DNA from: Gammaproteobacteria bacterium
Lineage (GTDB): Bacteria > Pseudomonadota > Gammaproteobacteria > Pseudomonadales > Azotimanducaceae
Direction of reading: 5' to 3'
Assembly (NCBI GenBank): GCA_026707905.1
Contig: JAPOVY010000129.1
Coordinates: forward strand, 1 to 37,897
Length of the DNA: 37,897 nt
Part shown: positions 1-8,122 of the stretch, piece after piece
Layout: each line of letters starts with the position of its first letter
How positions within the stretch are numbered: position 1 is the stretch's first letter
Position numbers and translations under genes: made by a program
Notes under the pieces: model-generated
Told to the model about the DNA's origin: nothing
Seen by the model: the letters and a program-made list of their open reading frames with translations, nothing else
The model's database searches: none

Positions 1-1578
1 GTTCTACCGGACCTATGGCGACTACCAAGATGGTTGCCACTACACCCTTCAAAGTGGTATTGCCATACGCGGTTGATTTACATGGCGATGGCAGTCGTTT
101 ATGCGAGCAGACATCAAGTACAGAAGTCGCAACTGATTGGCGAACTACGTGATGAACTTTACGGCCAAGATTTCGAACACGCTGAATTCGCGAAATCACG
201 ACTGTTGCTGAGGAAAGGGGATCTATTCGCTGAGCCGACACGGTTGCTTCAAATTGGATATCGCCTGATACGACTCTATGAACGTATCCATAACAGGGGA
301 CTACGTAAACGCTGCGTTGACGACATGCTGGAACGAATACGGTGGGAACTTGCTAGTTCAAGTCATACGAGCATCTCGCCTGTTAGTGGGTTTCTAAACA
401 TCCTCGCATTGTGGCTTCATGATCACGACGACATCGACGCGCAGCGTGCTTTTTCAAAACTCGACGATTGGATGTGGGAGGATGAGATTCGCGGAATCCG
501 TTTAACGGGTGCCCGAAGTGCTTCGTGGGATACTGGATTCAGCCTACAGGCGCTCGCAACCGTCCAGACCTACAAAGGTTTGGCAGCATCAACGAAACTC
601 GGTATGGACTTTCTGAAATCGCAACAAATTACCGAAAGTTTCGATGGATACGAAAACGCGTTTCGAAATGACCCTAAAGGAGGTTGGTGCTTTGCCGGTA
701 TTTGGCATGGTTGGCCCGTGTCCGACTGTACAGCCGAAGCGATACTCGGAATACTCTCGATTGAACCGCGAACATGCGATTCCCGCATGTACTCGCAAGC
801 GATCGAGTTTATGTTGCGATGCCAGAATAAGAATGGGGGATTTGGAAGCTATGAAGCGAATCGGTCACCAATTGATTTAGAGTGGATGAATCCGGCTGAA
901 ATGTTCGGCGAATCAATGACGGAGAAGTCTTACGTCGAATGTACGGCTTCGTGCTTAGCGGCGCTTGCTGATATCGATAAGCATTACCCCAAGCTATCGA
1001 ACCCCAATTTGAAGGGCGCGATGAACCGAGGAAGTGTTTGGCTTCGTCGAGAACAGAACGACGATGGATCGTGGCGGGGCGTTTGGGGTGTGCAGTACAT
1101 TTATGGGACGATGTTCGGAATTCGCGGGCTTCTCGCAACAGGTGCTCCGGAGAGTGATCCGGCTGTTCGAACCGCTGCCAATTGGTTGCTGGCTCGACAA
1201 CACGCGGACGGAGGTTGGGGTGAACACCACTCAGGGTGTCAAACGGCGGAGTTCGTGGATCATGCTGAGAGTCAAGTCATACAAACTGCTTGGGCTCTCA
1301 TCGCGCTTTTGGAGTCGAACGATTCGAACTGGACCGCTATTTCTCGCGGGATCCAATATCTTGTCGATTCACAAGCCAATGACGGAACTTGGCCTCGACA
1401 AGACATGGCAGGTGTGTTCTTTCGGACTGCGTTATTAGATTACGTACTGTATCGCCAATATTTCCCGCTTCATGCGCTCGGACTCTATGAACGGCGTCGA
1501 CGATATCGACAAGAACTTACAGCCCAAAATTCTGTTGAATCAGAAGCCGAAACCATGTCGCAAGCGCACGGCCATTGA
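1..1578 (+). CDS. Oxidosqualene cyclase (lanosterol/cycloartenol synthase type), 5' truncated by the window
   Basis: Cyclises (3S)-2,3-oxidosqualene to a tetracyclic sterol precursor; family members are monotopic membrane enzymes. The reading frame is open from base 1, so about 200 N-terminal residues lie outside the window and the TTG at 34 is not the start. The catalytic acid motif DCTAE is at 724-738. This is the oxidosqualene form; squalene-hopene cyclases have DxDDTA instead. Other landmarks are PLHPSKWYCHTR near the visible start, YVECT (the Cys that partners the catalytic Asp) and several QW repeats (NGGFGSYE, QNDDGSWRGVWG, QHADGGWGE, QANDGTW). The C-terminal GVFFRTALLDY block matches the family, and a polar tail of about 20 residues follows. 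The residues before DCTAE read HGWPVS, mixing a cycloartenol-synthase-like His with a lanosterol-synthase-like Val, so the product is uncertain. It converges on a squalene synthase gene. The family call is very secure; the product is not. Confidence 0.95.
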   Translation, partial: VLPDLWRLPRWLPLHPSKWYCHTRLIYMAMAVVYASRHQVQKSQLIGELRDELYGQDFEHAEFAKSRLLLRKGDLFAEPTRLLQIGYRLIRLYERIHNRGLRKRCVDDMLERIRWELASSSHTSISPVSGFLNILALWLHDHDDIDAQRAFSKLDDWMWEDEIRGIRLTGARSASWDTGFSLQALATVQTYKGLAASTKLGMDFLKSQQITESFDGYENAFRNDPKGGWCFAGIWHGWPVSDCTAEAILGILSIEPRTCDSRMYSQAIEFMLRCQNKNGGFGSYEANRSPIDLEWMNPAEMFGESMTEKSYVECTASCLAALADIDKHYPKLSNPNLKGAMNRGSVWLRREQNDDGSWRGVWGVQYIYGTMFGIRGLLATGAPESDPAVRTAANWLLARQHADGGWGEHHSGCQTAEFVDHAESQVIQTAWALIALLESNDSNWTAISRGIQYLVDSQANDGTWPRQDMAGVFFRTALLDYVLYRQYFPLHALGLYERRRRYRQELTAQNSVESEAETMSQAHGH

Positions 1579-1619
1579 AGCACCACTCTGCTTAAAAAAC
1601 GTGATCGAAGTGCTCGTCA

Positions 1620-1633
1620 TCCTCGATAGAGGA
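1620..1633. terminator. Small hairpin between convergent sterol genes, possible weak terminator
   Basis: TCCTC and GAGGA form a 5-bp stem around a GATA loop in the 100-bp gap between the cyclase and squalene synthase stop codons. No T-tract follows on either strand, so a classical intrinsic terminator is not supported. Position is the main argument. Confidence 0.18.
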
Positions 1634-1680
1634 ACGTGTGATCGCGAATGAACAAGAATGAACGCGGGACTTAGTTGCTC

Positions 1681-2730
1681 CTAGAGACCTTCCGAAACTG
1701 CGATTAAGCTAGGTTTCAAACGATCAAATATCCACTTCAATGCAACGTTCGACCGAATCGCAACAGGTGTCGTTGCAACCGTCGCGTAAACCTGGCGACG
1801 TGAGATCTTGACATCGTCTCCACGACGAAAACCAGGATTCGAGTTGATGCGCCTTAACGTCAACACCGCAAGGCCAATCGTAATTACAAGAAACGCACGC
1901 ACTCCGCGCTCACTCACTGGAATCAATTCCACGTACCGAATTGCCGCTTCAAGATCTCTTTGAGCAACTCGAACGACGTGCATGATTCTTCTTTCGAGAC
2001 TCGTTTCAAACTCTTCGGCGGAATCTCGACTTCGTGTGTTCAAGATTCGACGAGGTAACCACGTCACGCCTCTGCAACGATCCTCCCGATGATCTTTGAG
2101 GATATTCACCAATTGGAGCCCTCGCCCAAATCTGACGGATAACTGAGACAGTTCATCACGTTGTTCGCTAATTGCTGATGAATAGTCGCTGAGAACATCC
2201 GTAATCATTTCACCAACGACTCCGGCGACGTAGTAACAGTAACGCTCGACGTGTTCCATCGTCGGAAGTCCAGTCTCACCTGTTTCAACAAACTCTGACA
2301 TTCCGTTACACATGATTTCAATGCATCGTTCGATCGGTTTACGTTGACCGATTGGTAGTTTTTTGTGGAAGTCGATGACGGAACTAGCGTTTTGGGCAAG
2401 ATCCCTTTCACCTGGATTCGTCGCTTCCGATAAAAAACCTGCAAGTTCGTGCGCGAATGAGTCGCTTGCAGTCTGACGTTGGACAACCTCTGCAAAGCGA
2501 CCGAGGAAGTCTCGTTTCCGCGAAACGTCAAGCGTGGGTTCGTCCTCGATCGTGTCAGCAATACGACACAGTAAATACGCGTTACCGATTACGTGACGAA
2601 CCTGTGTTGGCAGGAGAGGAATGGTTAACGCGAAGGTCCTCGATACGTGTTCTAACGCGTTTCTCTGGTACTCGAGATACGGATCGCGGTCCGCATGGTG
2701 ATCCAGTTCAGATTGAATCGAACGCTGAAT
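1681..2730 (-). CDS. Squalene synthase (squalene/phytoene synthase family), AUU start proposed
   Basis: Condenses two farnesyl diphosphates to squalene, the substrate route for the neighbouring cyclase. The open frame extends well upstream of its first ATG (2313): codons up to 2748 are open and encode the family N-terminus (EHVSRTFALTIPLLP, then LLCRIADTIEDEP with the first Asp-rich motif). The second Asp-rich motif is FGRGLQLVNILKDHREDR, followed by RGVTWLPR, and YCYYVAGVVGEM is also present. No ATG, GTG or TTG occurs in frame between the stop at 2749-2751 and this N-terminus. An ATT at 2730-2728 is preceded by AGGA (2740-2737) at 6-nt spacing and by a plausible promoter, giving about 349 residues. 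A CTG at 2706 is the alternative. A start-codon sequencing error is also possible. It converges on the oxidosqualene cyclase. Function is secure; the start is inferred. Confidence 0.9.
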   Translation of the reverse strand: MQRSIQSELDHHADRDPYLEYQRNALEHVSRTFALTIPLLPTQVRHVIGNAYLLCRIADTIEDEPTLDVSRKRDFLGRFAEVVQRQTASDSFAHELAGFLSEATNPGERDLAQNASSVIDFHKKLPIGQRKPIERCIEIMCNGMSEFVETGETGLPTMEHVERYCYYVAGVVGEMITDVLSDYSSAISEQRDELSQLSVRFGRGLQLVNILKDHREDRCRGVTWLPRRILNTRSRDSAEEFETSLERRIMHVVRVAQRDLEAAIRYVELIPVSERGVRAFLVITIGLAVLTLRRINSNPGFRRGDDVKISRRQVYATVATTPVAIRSNVALKWIFDRLKPSLIAVSEGL

Positions 2731-2736
2731 GCTGAT

Positions 2737-2740
2737 TCCT
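2737..2740 (-). promoter_or_regulatory. Shine-Dalgarno for squalene synthase that decides the AUU start
   Basis: On the minus strand AGGA lies 6 nt before an in-frame ATT (2730-2728). No such purine block precedes the alternative CTG at 2706. This site is the main argument for an AUU start. Confidence 0.4.
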
Positions 2741-2765
2741 GCAAGAAATTACTTTAAGTAGCTAT

Positions 2766-2795
2766 ATTTAACGGTATCGTCATGTTAAAAGTCAA
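2766..2795 (-). promoter_or_regulatory. Possible sigma-70 promoter of squalene synthase
   Basis: On the minus strand TTGACT (2795-2790) is separated by 18 nt from TTAAAT (2771-2766), within AT-rich DNA. A start a few bases downstream would leave a leader of roughly 25-30 nt before the proposed AUU codon. Read by eye only. Confidence 0.4.
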
Positions 2796-3383
2796 ATATT
2801 CGCCTTTATTTCACATAAAAGACACTAACGCGAAAGAACTGTCCGATAATCTTCTGTAATTACGTATCTTCTTCCGTTTCTCAATTCACCGTGTAGTCGG
2901 TGCCAAGAGCTGAGATGACCGAAAAACTGAGAGACGCGTAAGAGCCTATCGATAGGGTTCATGATCTCGAAAGCTGCGTAGACGGTGAGAACCCGCGAGC
3001 TACGCGTGTCTTCGCCAGGGTTGCTGGCGTGGTAAAAACCGATCTCGAGATGTGCTTGCGGTCAAAACGCTCTATCGTCCGATATTAGGAAGCTGCTATC
3101 GTTAAGATGAAATCGAGCCCATGAAAGCAATTGGAGCGTCATCGCTAATGCGACAGACAGAGGCGTGAAAGAGAAACCAATTTACTGTATTTTCGCCGAT
3201 CTCGCTTCACGCATCTGATTCACTCATCTTGAATCGAGTCGCGAACTCTTCCTCTAAGTAGATTGATGGTCAGACTACCAATTTACTCGGTTAATTAGTA
3301 TGGATGATCTGAATCAGCATCGCCAAAGGAACGTGCGGTTCGTCCAAAGTTCGGCGTCTTTCCAGTAGAACGCTATCCGTTCC
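2796..3383. other. Gene-free stretch with hairpins, function unknown
   Basis: No convincing gene lies between the squalene synthase promoter and the dienelactone hydrolase stop. There is a perfect 12-bp palindrome CCTATCGATAGG (2945-2956). Next is a potential closed structure: ATCTCGA (2964-2970) pairs with TCGAGAT (3045-3051). It encloses GCGTAG/CTACGC (2976-2981 with 3000-3005), CGCCAG/CTGGCG (3013-3018 with 3024-3029) and GGT/ACC (3031-3033 with 3038-3040). This could be a small structured RNA or decayed DNA. A minus-strand frame open from about 3060 to 2825 contains only one usable ATG (2962, 45 codons); I do not recognise the product. The rest, 3060-3383, shows nothing I can assign. Confidence 0.35.
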
Positions 3384-4202
3384 CTACTCTGTTTCTGTCG
3401 TCGGCTCTAATGTTCTCTCGAAGTATGCGCTCAAGCGATGCCATGTGTCCTTCGCCGGTTCACGGTTTGTGTCAGCATCACGTTCTACGTAGAGCCAGAA
3501 TCCGTGTTGCACTGGATCGTAGATATGTATGTCGTTCGGAATACCCGCTTCGTTGAGAGCAGCGACAAACGCGTGTACCTGCTCTACCGGAATCCCTCGA
3601 TCCTGACCCGCGAAGGTACCAAAAATCTCGTGGTCGATCTTCGCTAGTTCTGTGGGATCCGCCAAGAGTTGACCATAAAAGATCGCAGTACCATCGTGAT
3701 GTTCACCTCCAAGTGCAAAGGAAAGCGCAACACCTCCTCCGTAGCACCACCCGATAGTCGCGACTAGACCATTTGAGTCTTGTCGATTCTTTAGATAAGC
3801 GACCGCAGCGTTGAGATTAGCGATTATTTCTTCAGGATTACCACGAGTCTCCCGAACCAAGGCCATGTTCTCTTGTGGATTGGAACCGGTGCGACCTGAA
3901 TACAGATCTGCGGCGAGCGCAATGTAACCTTGAGCAGCCAATGCATCTGCGACCCGCCTTACGCGATCAACAAGCCCGTTCCACTCATGAATCAAAATGA
4001 CCGAGCCATGTCGTCCTTCGCCTTGTGGCTCTGCGAGATAGCCTTGGGCAGCACCGTAATACTCGAGCGGTTCTCCCGTCGGCTCAACGCCGCCACCTTC
4101 AATGACGTCAAGGATATTTGAATTGCTCTCGCCATGAGATAACGCTGGCACAGCGAAGCAGCAAACAACCAGTAGAGTTTTTAGGAGACGAAGAAGACTC
4201 AC
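3384..4202 (-). CDS. Exported dienelactone hydrolase family protein
   Basis: Alpha/beta hydrolase of the dienelactone hydrolase (carboxymethylenebutenolidase-like) family, 272 residues. It has a hydrophobic N-terminal segment (about residues 4-22, ending in ALSHG), consistent with a signal peptide and a periplasmic location. The catalytic triad is visible: Cys153 in GWCYGGG, Asp201 in AGQDRG and His233 in QHGFW. The nucleophile is Cys, as in true dienelactone hydrolases. The start is GTG (4202-4200), with GGAG about 10 nt upstream. It stands alone, between a gene-free stretch and the restriction genes, so context does not reveal the substrate. Exported members are usually uncharacterised; degradation of a lactone is possible but not shown. 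Confidence 0.88.
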   Translation of the reverse strand: MSLLRLLKTLLVVCCFAVPALSHGESNSNILDVIEGGGVEPTGEPLEYYGAAQGYLAEPQGEGRHGSVILIHEWNGLVDRVRRVADALAAQGYIALAADLYSGRTGSNPQENMALVRETRGNPEEIIANLNAAVAYLKNRQDSNGLVATIGWCYGGGVALSFALGGEHHDGTAIFYGQLLADPTELAKIDHEIFGTFAGQDRGIPVEQVHAFVAALNEAGIPNDIHIYDPVQHGFWLYVERDADTNREPAKDTWHRLSAYFERTLEPTTETE

Positions 4203-4428
4203 CGTAGATTCACTCCTTAGCTCAATTGCGCGAGGAACTTTACGAAGTACGCTTATATCCGTTGATTCTACTTATGTCGATTCGAAGTCCTCATCCGAAA
4301 CTCATTCTATTCAGTAATACTTTGAGTAGGCGTGTTAATCCGACGTTTATGGAATTCGATCTTTCGACGGCCAACGAATCACCCTATGCGTCATCACTCC
4401 AACCGAGCTAAATAAGACGAGAAAAGGA

Positions 4429-5223
4429 CTACCGCTCTAATGCATTTCTAAGGCTTACCTCATTGTAAATTTCAGTTATTCGACTTGCGTTTCGCTCGCC
4501 GACTTCCTTGTAGCACTCTATCAAAATGTCCATAGCATCTTCTTGACCCGATAGAAAACTCCATAGCTCTTGTCCTATAAGCAACTGTTTAGACCCGCTC
4601 GAAAGATCCAATATCCCTTTTTCAGTCCAATGGCTATAGGACTTCGGTTCATACGGGTTATAGGGAATCCCAATAATCGATCTTATCTTCGATTTGGGTT
4701 CTTCATAAAGGAACTTTGCAGCCCATGTTAAAAGCGTCCTCTTGTACTTATCCCAATCGCTAGTATTTGGTTTGGCCGTCTTTAGATCGATCATATATAC
4801 AACATTATCTTTTTCTAACCAAATGTCGACTTTCGTTGAACTAACTTTAGTCGTTTGGCCTGTACGACAGACTTCTCGGATTTCCTCGATCTCCTTATCA
4901 TGATTTGGCCGTCTAGCCTGCATGGAGAGACTATTCAGGATTTCACTAATCCTAGTCTGAGCCTGAACCGTTATTGTTTCACTTAGCTTTTTCTGCGTGT
5001 GAACTACATCAAATTCATCTGGTGCTATCAACTTGGCGACAATTTCATGGTATCCACCGAGTGCTGTACTGACTGAATGTGTAAGTGAATAGAGCGCAGT
5101 TCTATCTTCACCAAGCAGTGCGCTTTGAAATGGGATATTCACTCCTTCCAAATCAAATTTGACAAGCTTTTCTTGGAACTTCTTGTGTAGCGATTCAGTT
5201 AGTTGAATTTTGTCAATGGTCAT
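4429..5223 (-). CDS. Type II restriction endonuclease, resembles the TdeIII/MjaII family
   Basis: Predicted to cut unmethylated DNA at the site protected by the partner methyltransferase. The 264-residue protein has a PD-(D/E)xK-like core: VDIW with Asp133, then YMIDLKTAKPN with Asp146-x-Lys148. An upstream Glu60 is a possible fourth catalytic residue. The block from DLKTAKPN through KYKRTLLTW to IGIPYNPYEPK recalls the TdeIII/MjaII family, whose described members cut GGNCC. That family match is from memory, so the specificity is tentative. The start codon overlaps the end of the methyltransferase gene by 11 nt, so the pair is probably translationally coupled with the methyltransferase first. 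The region is more AT-rich than its neighbours, which suggests horizontal transfer. Confidence 0.82.
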   Translation of the reverse strand: MTIDKIQLTESLHKKFQEKLVKFDLEGVNIPFQSALLGEDRTALYSLTHSVSTALGGYHEIVAKLIAPDEFDVVHTQKKLSETITVQAQTRISEILNSLSMQARRPNHDKEIEEIREVCRTGQTTKVSSTKVDIWLEKDNVVYMIDLKTAKPNTSDWDKYKRTLLTWAAKFLYEEPKSKIRSIIGIPYNPYEPKSYSHWTEKGILDLSSGSKQLLIGQELWSFLSGQEDAMDILIECYKEVGERNASRITEIYNEVSLRNALER

Positions 5224-6886
5224 AACGCCTCTCTTTACAATGAAATATACTCTCGGAATAAAAACCTTTAATTCCTTCGGCTCTATTTAGTACGGGCCGT
5301 TTGTACTGATATTCTATCTGAAGTCCTGATCGATCGATTATTTCCGGATACAAATCGAATTTATCGTTAACAACGATAAAAATGTTGGCCGATTTTTTTA
5401 ATAACGTACTACAGTTTGTTAGTACCGTCACGATACCGTCCACATACGAGGTGCGGGCTTTTGATCCAGATCCACCCGATAAGGGACCGATCTCGTGCTT
5501 GTCTTTCCGTGGCAACCTATACAACTCATACGCGTAAGCATGTTGTTCATGATAGTCAATAATGCCAACATATGGTGGGCTTGTCATGATGCCCGATATA
5601 CCTTTTTCGCGCACTAGCTCCGCCAACTCGGGTTGCTCCTTACTGATCTCGCGATAGATATCTAAAGTTCGTGCGTCACCTTCGATGCAAAACTGAACCG
5701 TATTGGTTCGCAAGTTACTAAATTCAGAAAGACGCTTCAGAGTATCTCGACTATACCGTCTCCACCAACTTAGAGAAGAAAGAAGCGGTTTACATATTTT
5801 GTAGTGTTTCTTGCAGTAGTAGGGCTTTGTAACAGGTTCGTACAATGTGGCTAAATCAGAGTGTTTTGTCGCACGACAACTCCTCACCGTTCTACTTAGA
5901 ATAATCCGCAACATTTGACGCTCTGGGCATACTTCAAAGTTCTCGATAGTCCGAATCGCAGAGCTAACCTCTGCTTGAACTGAGGGAGCCAGCCATTTAT
6001 TTAAGAAGTCTGCATTCAAGACCGATCTATATTCTGTATCAAAGTACGCGCTCATTTTCTTCATATACCATTTCGTAAAGGTAGCTACGTGTTTACTACT
6101 ATATTCGTTTTCATCAATTTCACCATTTCTGATTTTTCGTTGAAATTCTGGTTTAGGAAAGTATTCACGATTTATTTCCGATAAATGTGAGGAAATCACT
6201 CGATCTAGATTGTTAATCGATCGAGAAACATCATCCAATCGTATCTTCTCTTCAACGAGTGCGATCATATACGCGAGTTTTTCAAGTGACACCTTACTTA
6301 ATTTAGCATTCGTAATAGCACAATTGAAGCTTGAAATATCTACACCTACCGAATGCAAACCAAGCTCATTGGCTTGTACCAATGTAGTACCACTCCCGGA
6401 AAACGGATCTAGCACAATATCTCCTGGCTCGAAGTAAGTGTTCTTCTTGTACGCGTCTTTGTGGGAATCTAGAAAGTACTCCACTAATTGTGGAATGTAC
6501 TTTCCTTTATAAGGATGCAAACGGTGTACGTGCTTAGTCGTCTCCGATTCGCTGTATTGATCAAAAGACAGGTGCCAATGTAAATCTTTCCCCAGTCGAT
6601 CCTTATATAGTTGCTCGCGCTTATAGCTTCTCGATGTATAGTACTCTTCAAGATCTACTGGATCCAATAATGAACGACCTTCGTACGTCGCTACTGGGAT
6701 ACGGTTGTACTGAATGAGATACTGTATATTTGCTTCTGAGACCTTCTTTCCTGTGTACTCAGTTGCCCAATTGCTCGCCTCGATCGTATTAAGCAAGTTC
6801 TGTCGATCTTCGAGGATGTTCGGTTCAGTTTTGGTCTTCACTCTTTCCAATCCGTATAAATAGGTACGTCCAAGAACTATTTGCAT
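5213..6886 (-). CDS. Type II DNA methyltransferase (N4-cytosine/N6-adenine class) with N-terminal HTH-like segment
   Basis: Modifies the recognition site of the overlapping endonuclease. In the 557 residues, the AdoMet-binding motif DPFSGSGTT is at 160-168 and the catalytic motif TSPPYVG at 435-441. SPPY is more typical of N4-cytosine enzymes, though N6-adenine cannot be excluded. About 230 residues separate the two motifs and should contain the target recognition region. Residues about 35-82 (SNWATEYTGKKVSEANIQYLIQ and on to a DPVDLEEYY block) resemble an excisionase/MerR-like helix-turn-helix. That suggests DNA binding and perhaps autoregulation; I see no separate controller gene. The ATG at 6886 lacks a clear ribosome-binding site, and a GTG at residue 16 is an alternative. 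Base composition is AT-rich, unlike flanking genes. Confidence 0.9.
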   Translation of the reverse strand: MQIVLGRTYLYGLERVKTKTEPNILEDRQNLLNTIEASNWATEYTGKKVSEANIQYLIQYNRIPVATYEGRSLLDPVDLEEYYTSRSYKREQLYKDRLGKDLHWHLSFDQYSESETTKHVHRLHPYKGKYIPQLVEYFLDSHKDAYKKNTYFEPGDIVLDPFSGSGTTLVQANELGLHSVGVDISSFNCAITNAKLSKVSLEKLAYMIALVEEKIRLDDVSRSINNLDRVISSHLSEINREYFPKPEFQRKIRNGEIDENEYSSKHVATFTKWYMKKMSAYFDTEYRSVLNADFLNKWLAPSVQAEVSSAIRTIENFEVCPERQMLRIILSRTVRSCRATKHSDLATLYEPVTKPYYCKKHYKICKPLLSSLSWWRRYSRDTLKRLSEFSNLRTNTVQFCIEGDARTLDIYREISKEQPELAELVREKGISGIMTSPPYVGIIDYHEQHAYAYELYRLPRKDKHEIGPLSGGSGSKARTSYVDGIVTVLTNCSTLLKKSANIFIVVNDKFDLYPEIIDRSGLQIEYQYKRPVLNRAEGIKGFYSESIFHCKERRYDH

Positions 6887-7025
6887 TCAAGCAACATACG
6901 AGAATCTTAAGTACCTTCACGTACCACGCTGAATCCGTTTTCAAGTCACTCAGTCACCAACTATATTGATACATGCTTACACCTGGTTTAGGAACTAACT
7001 GATTCATCTAACGTAACAACAACGA

Positions 7026-8096
7026 TTATCGCTTTACTTCGGCATTTTGCGCGCGATCACGCAAACAGTGATCCATGAGAACGAGCGCCGCCATTGCTTC
7101 CACGATCGGCGTTGCTCGGAGGCCAACACAGGGATCGTGCCGTCCGGTTGTGCTAACGGTTGTCACATCACCACTCTTATTCTGAGTCTGCCCTTCTTTC
7201 GCAATACTCGACGTTGGTTTAAGCGCGACGCTCAGAGTGATGTCCTGACCCGATGCAATGCCACCAAGTACACCACCCGCGCTATTACTAACGAAACCAG
7301 ATTCATCCATCTCATCGCGGTTTTCGCTGCCACGAAGTTCAACGACGGAAAACCCCTCTCCGAATTCGACGCCTTTTACCGCGTTGATACCTATCATCGC
7401 TGAAGCAAGATCTGCATCAAGCTTACCGAAGACCGGTTCACCCAACCCGACTGGAACGTTGGTAACAATGAGGCCGATTCGAGCACCAATTGAGTCGCCA
7501 GCTTCACGTAACTCGTCGATCAGCTGTTCAATCTCACGCACGAGCTCAGCATCAGGACAAAAAAACGCGTTTTTTTCGATCTCGTTCGCATCGAACTTTT
7601 TGGCTTTCAACGATCCTATTTGCGCTAGATATCCACGGATTTCCGTACCGAACTGTTCACGAAGGTACTTTTTCGCAATCCCAGCTGCGGCTACACGCAT
7701 GCTCGTTTCTCTAGCGGAAGCGCGCCCGCCTCCACGATAATCGCGGAAACCGTATTTCTTCGTATACGTGTAGTCGGCATGCGCCGGTCGAAACACGTCC
7801 TTGATTGCGGTGTAATCTCGACTGCGCTGATCTTCGTTTTCTATCAGCAAGCCAATCGGCGTACCAGTGGTTTTACCTTCAAAAACTCCCGAGAGAATAC
7901 GAACTTGATCGTCTTCACGACGCTGTGTCGTGTATTTTGATTGGCCCGGTTTCCGTCGATCAAGGTCACCTTGTAAGTCAGATTCACTCAATTCGAGACC
8001 AGGTGGACAACCATCAACGACGGCACCAAGCGCTAATCCGTGACTTTCACCGAACGTCGTAACGCGGAATAGTTGCCCGAAAGTATTACCCGCCAT
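7026..8096 (-). CDS. aroC: Chorismate synthase
   Basis: Last step of the shikimate pathway: 5-enolpyruvylshikimate-3-phosphate to chorismate, using reduced FMN. The 356-residue length is normal. Signature blocks in order are FGESHG near residue 15, RRKPGQS, then [22 protein letters not shown] (the family signature) and, near the end, the [21 protein letters not shown] block. ATG start at 8096, 26 nt after the DUF4892 gene in the same direction. It is the last gene of the long minus-strand run that starts at sucA. It is unrelated in function to its neighbours, so the arrangement may be incidental. Confidence 0.98.
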   Translation of the reverse strand: MAGNTFGQLFRVTTFGESHGLALGAVVDGCPPGLELSESDLQGDLDRRKPGQSKYTTQRREDDQVRILSGVFEGKTTGTPIGLLIENEDQRSRDYTAIKDVFRPAHADYTYTKKYGFRDYRGGGRASARETSMRVAAAGIAKKYLREQFGTEIRGYLAQIGSLKAKKFDANEIEKNAFFCPDAELVREIEQLIDELREAGDSIGARIGLIVTNVPVGLGEPVFGKLDADLASAMIGINAVKGVEFGEGFSVVELRGSENRDEMDESGFVSNSAGGVLGGIASGQDITLSVALKPTSSIAKEGQTQNKSGDVTTVSTTGRHDPCVGLRATPIVEAMAALVLMDHCLRDRAQNAEVKR

Positions 8097-8122
8097 GTTT
8101 CAGCCGTTGGCAAGTCGTTCGA

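Noticed and set aside
2205..2561. Minus-strand ORF overlapping squalene synthase, suggesting a frameshift in that gene
   Set aside because: It is a shadow frame. The true squalene synthase frame is open without interruption from 2748 to 1681, so no frameshift is needed.
2825..2962. 45-codon minus-strand ORF in the gap, in a frame open back to about 3060
   Set aside because: No recognisable family, no ribosome-binding site and only one start codon; it overlaps the hairpin region. Kept only as a remark.
2893..2990. TPP-riboswitch-like words (CTGAGA, TGATCT, GCGTAG)
   Set aside because: The words occur in a loosely similar order, but the paired P4/P5 helix and the GGATAA segment are missing, and no thiamine gene is nearby.
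4226..4411. 61-codon plus-strand ORF between the dienelactone hydrolase and the endonuclease
   Set aside because: No recognisable domain, no ribosome-binding site and no conserved pattern; likely a chance frame over the hydrolase promoter.
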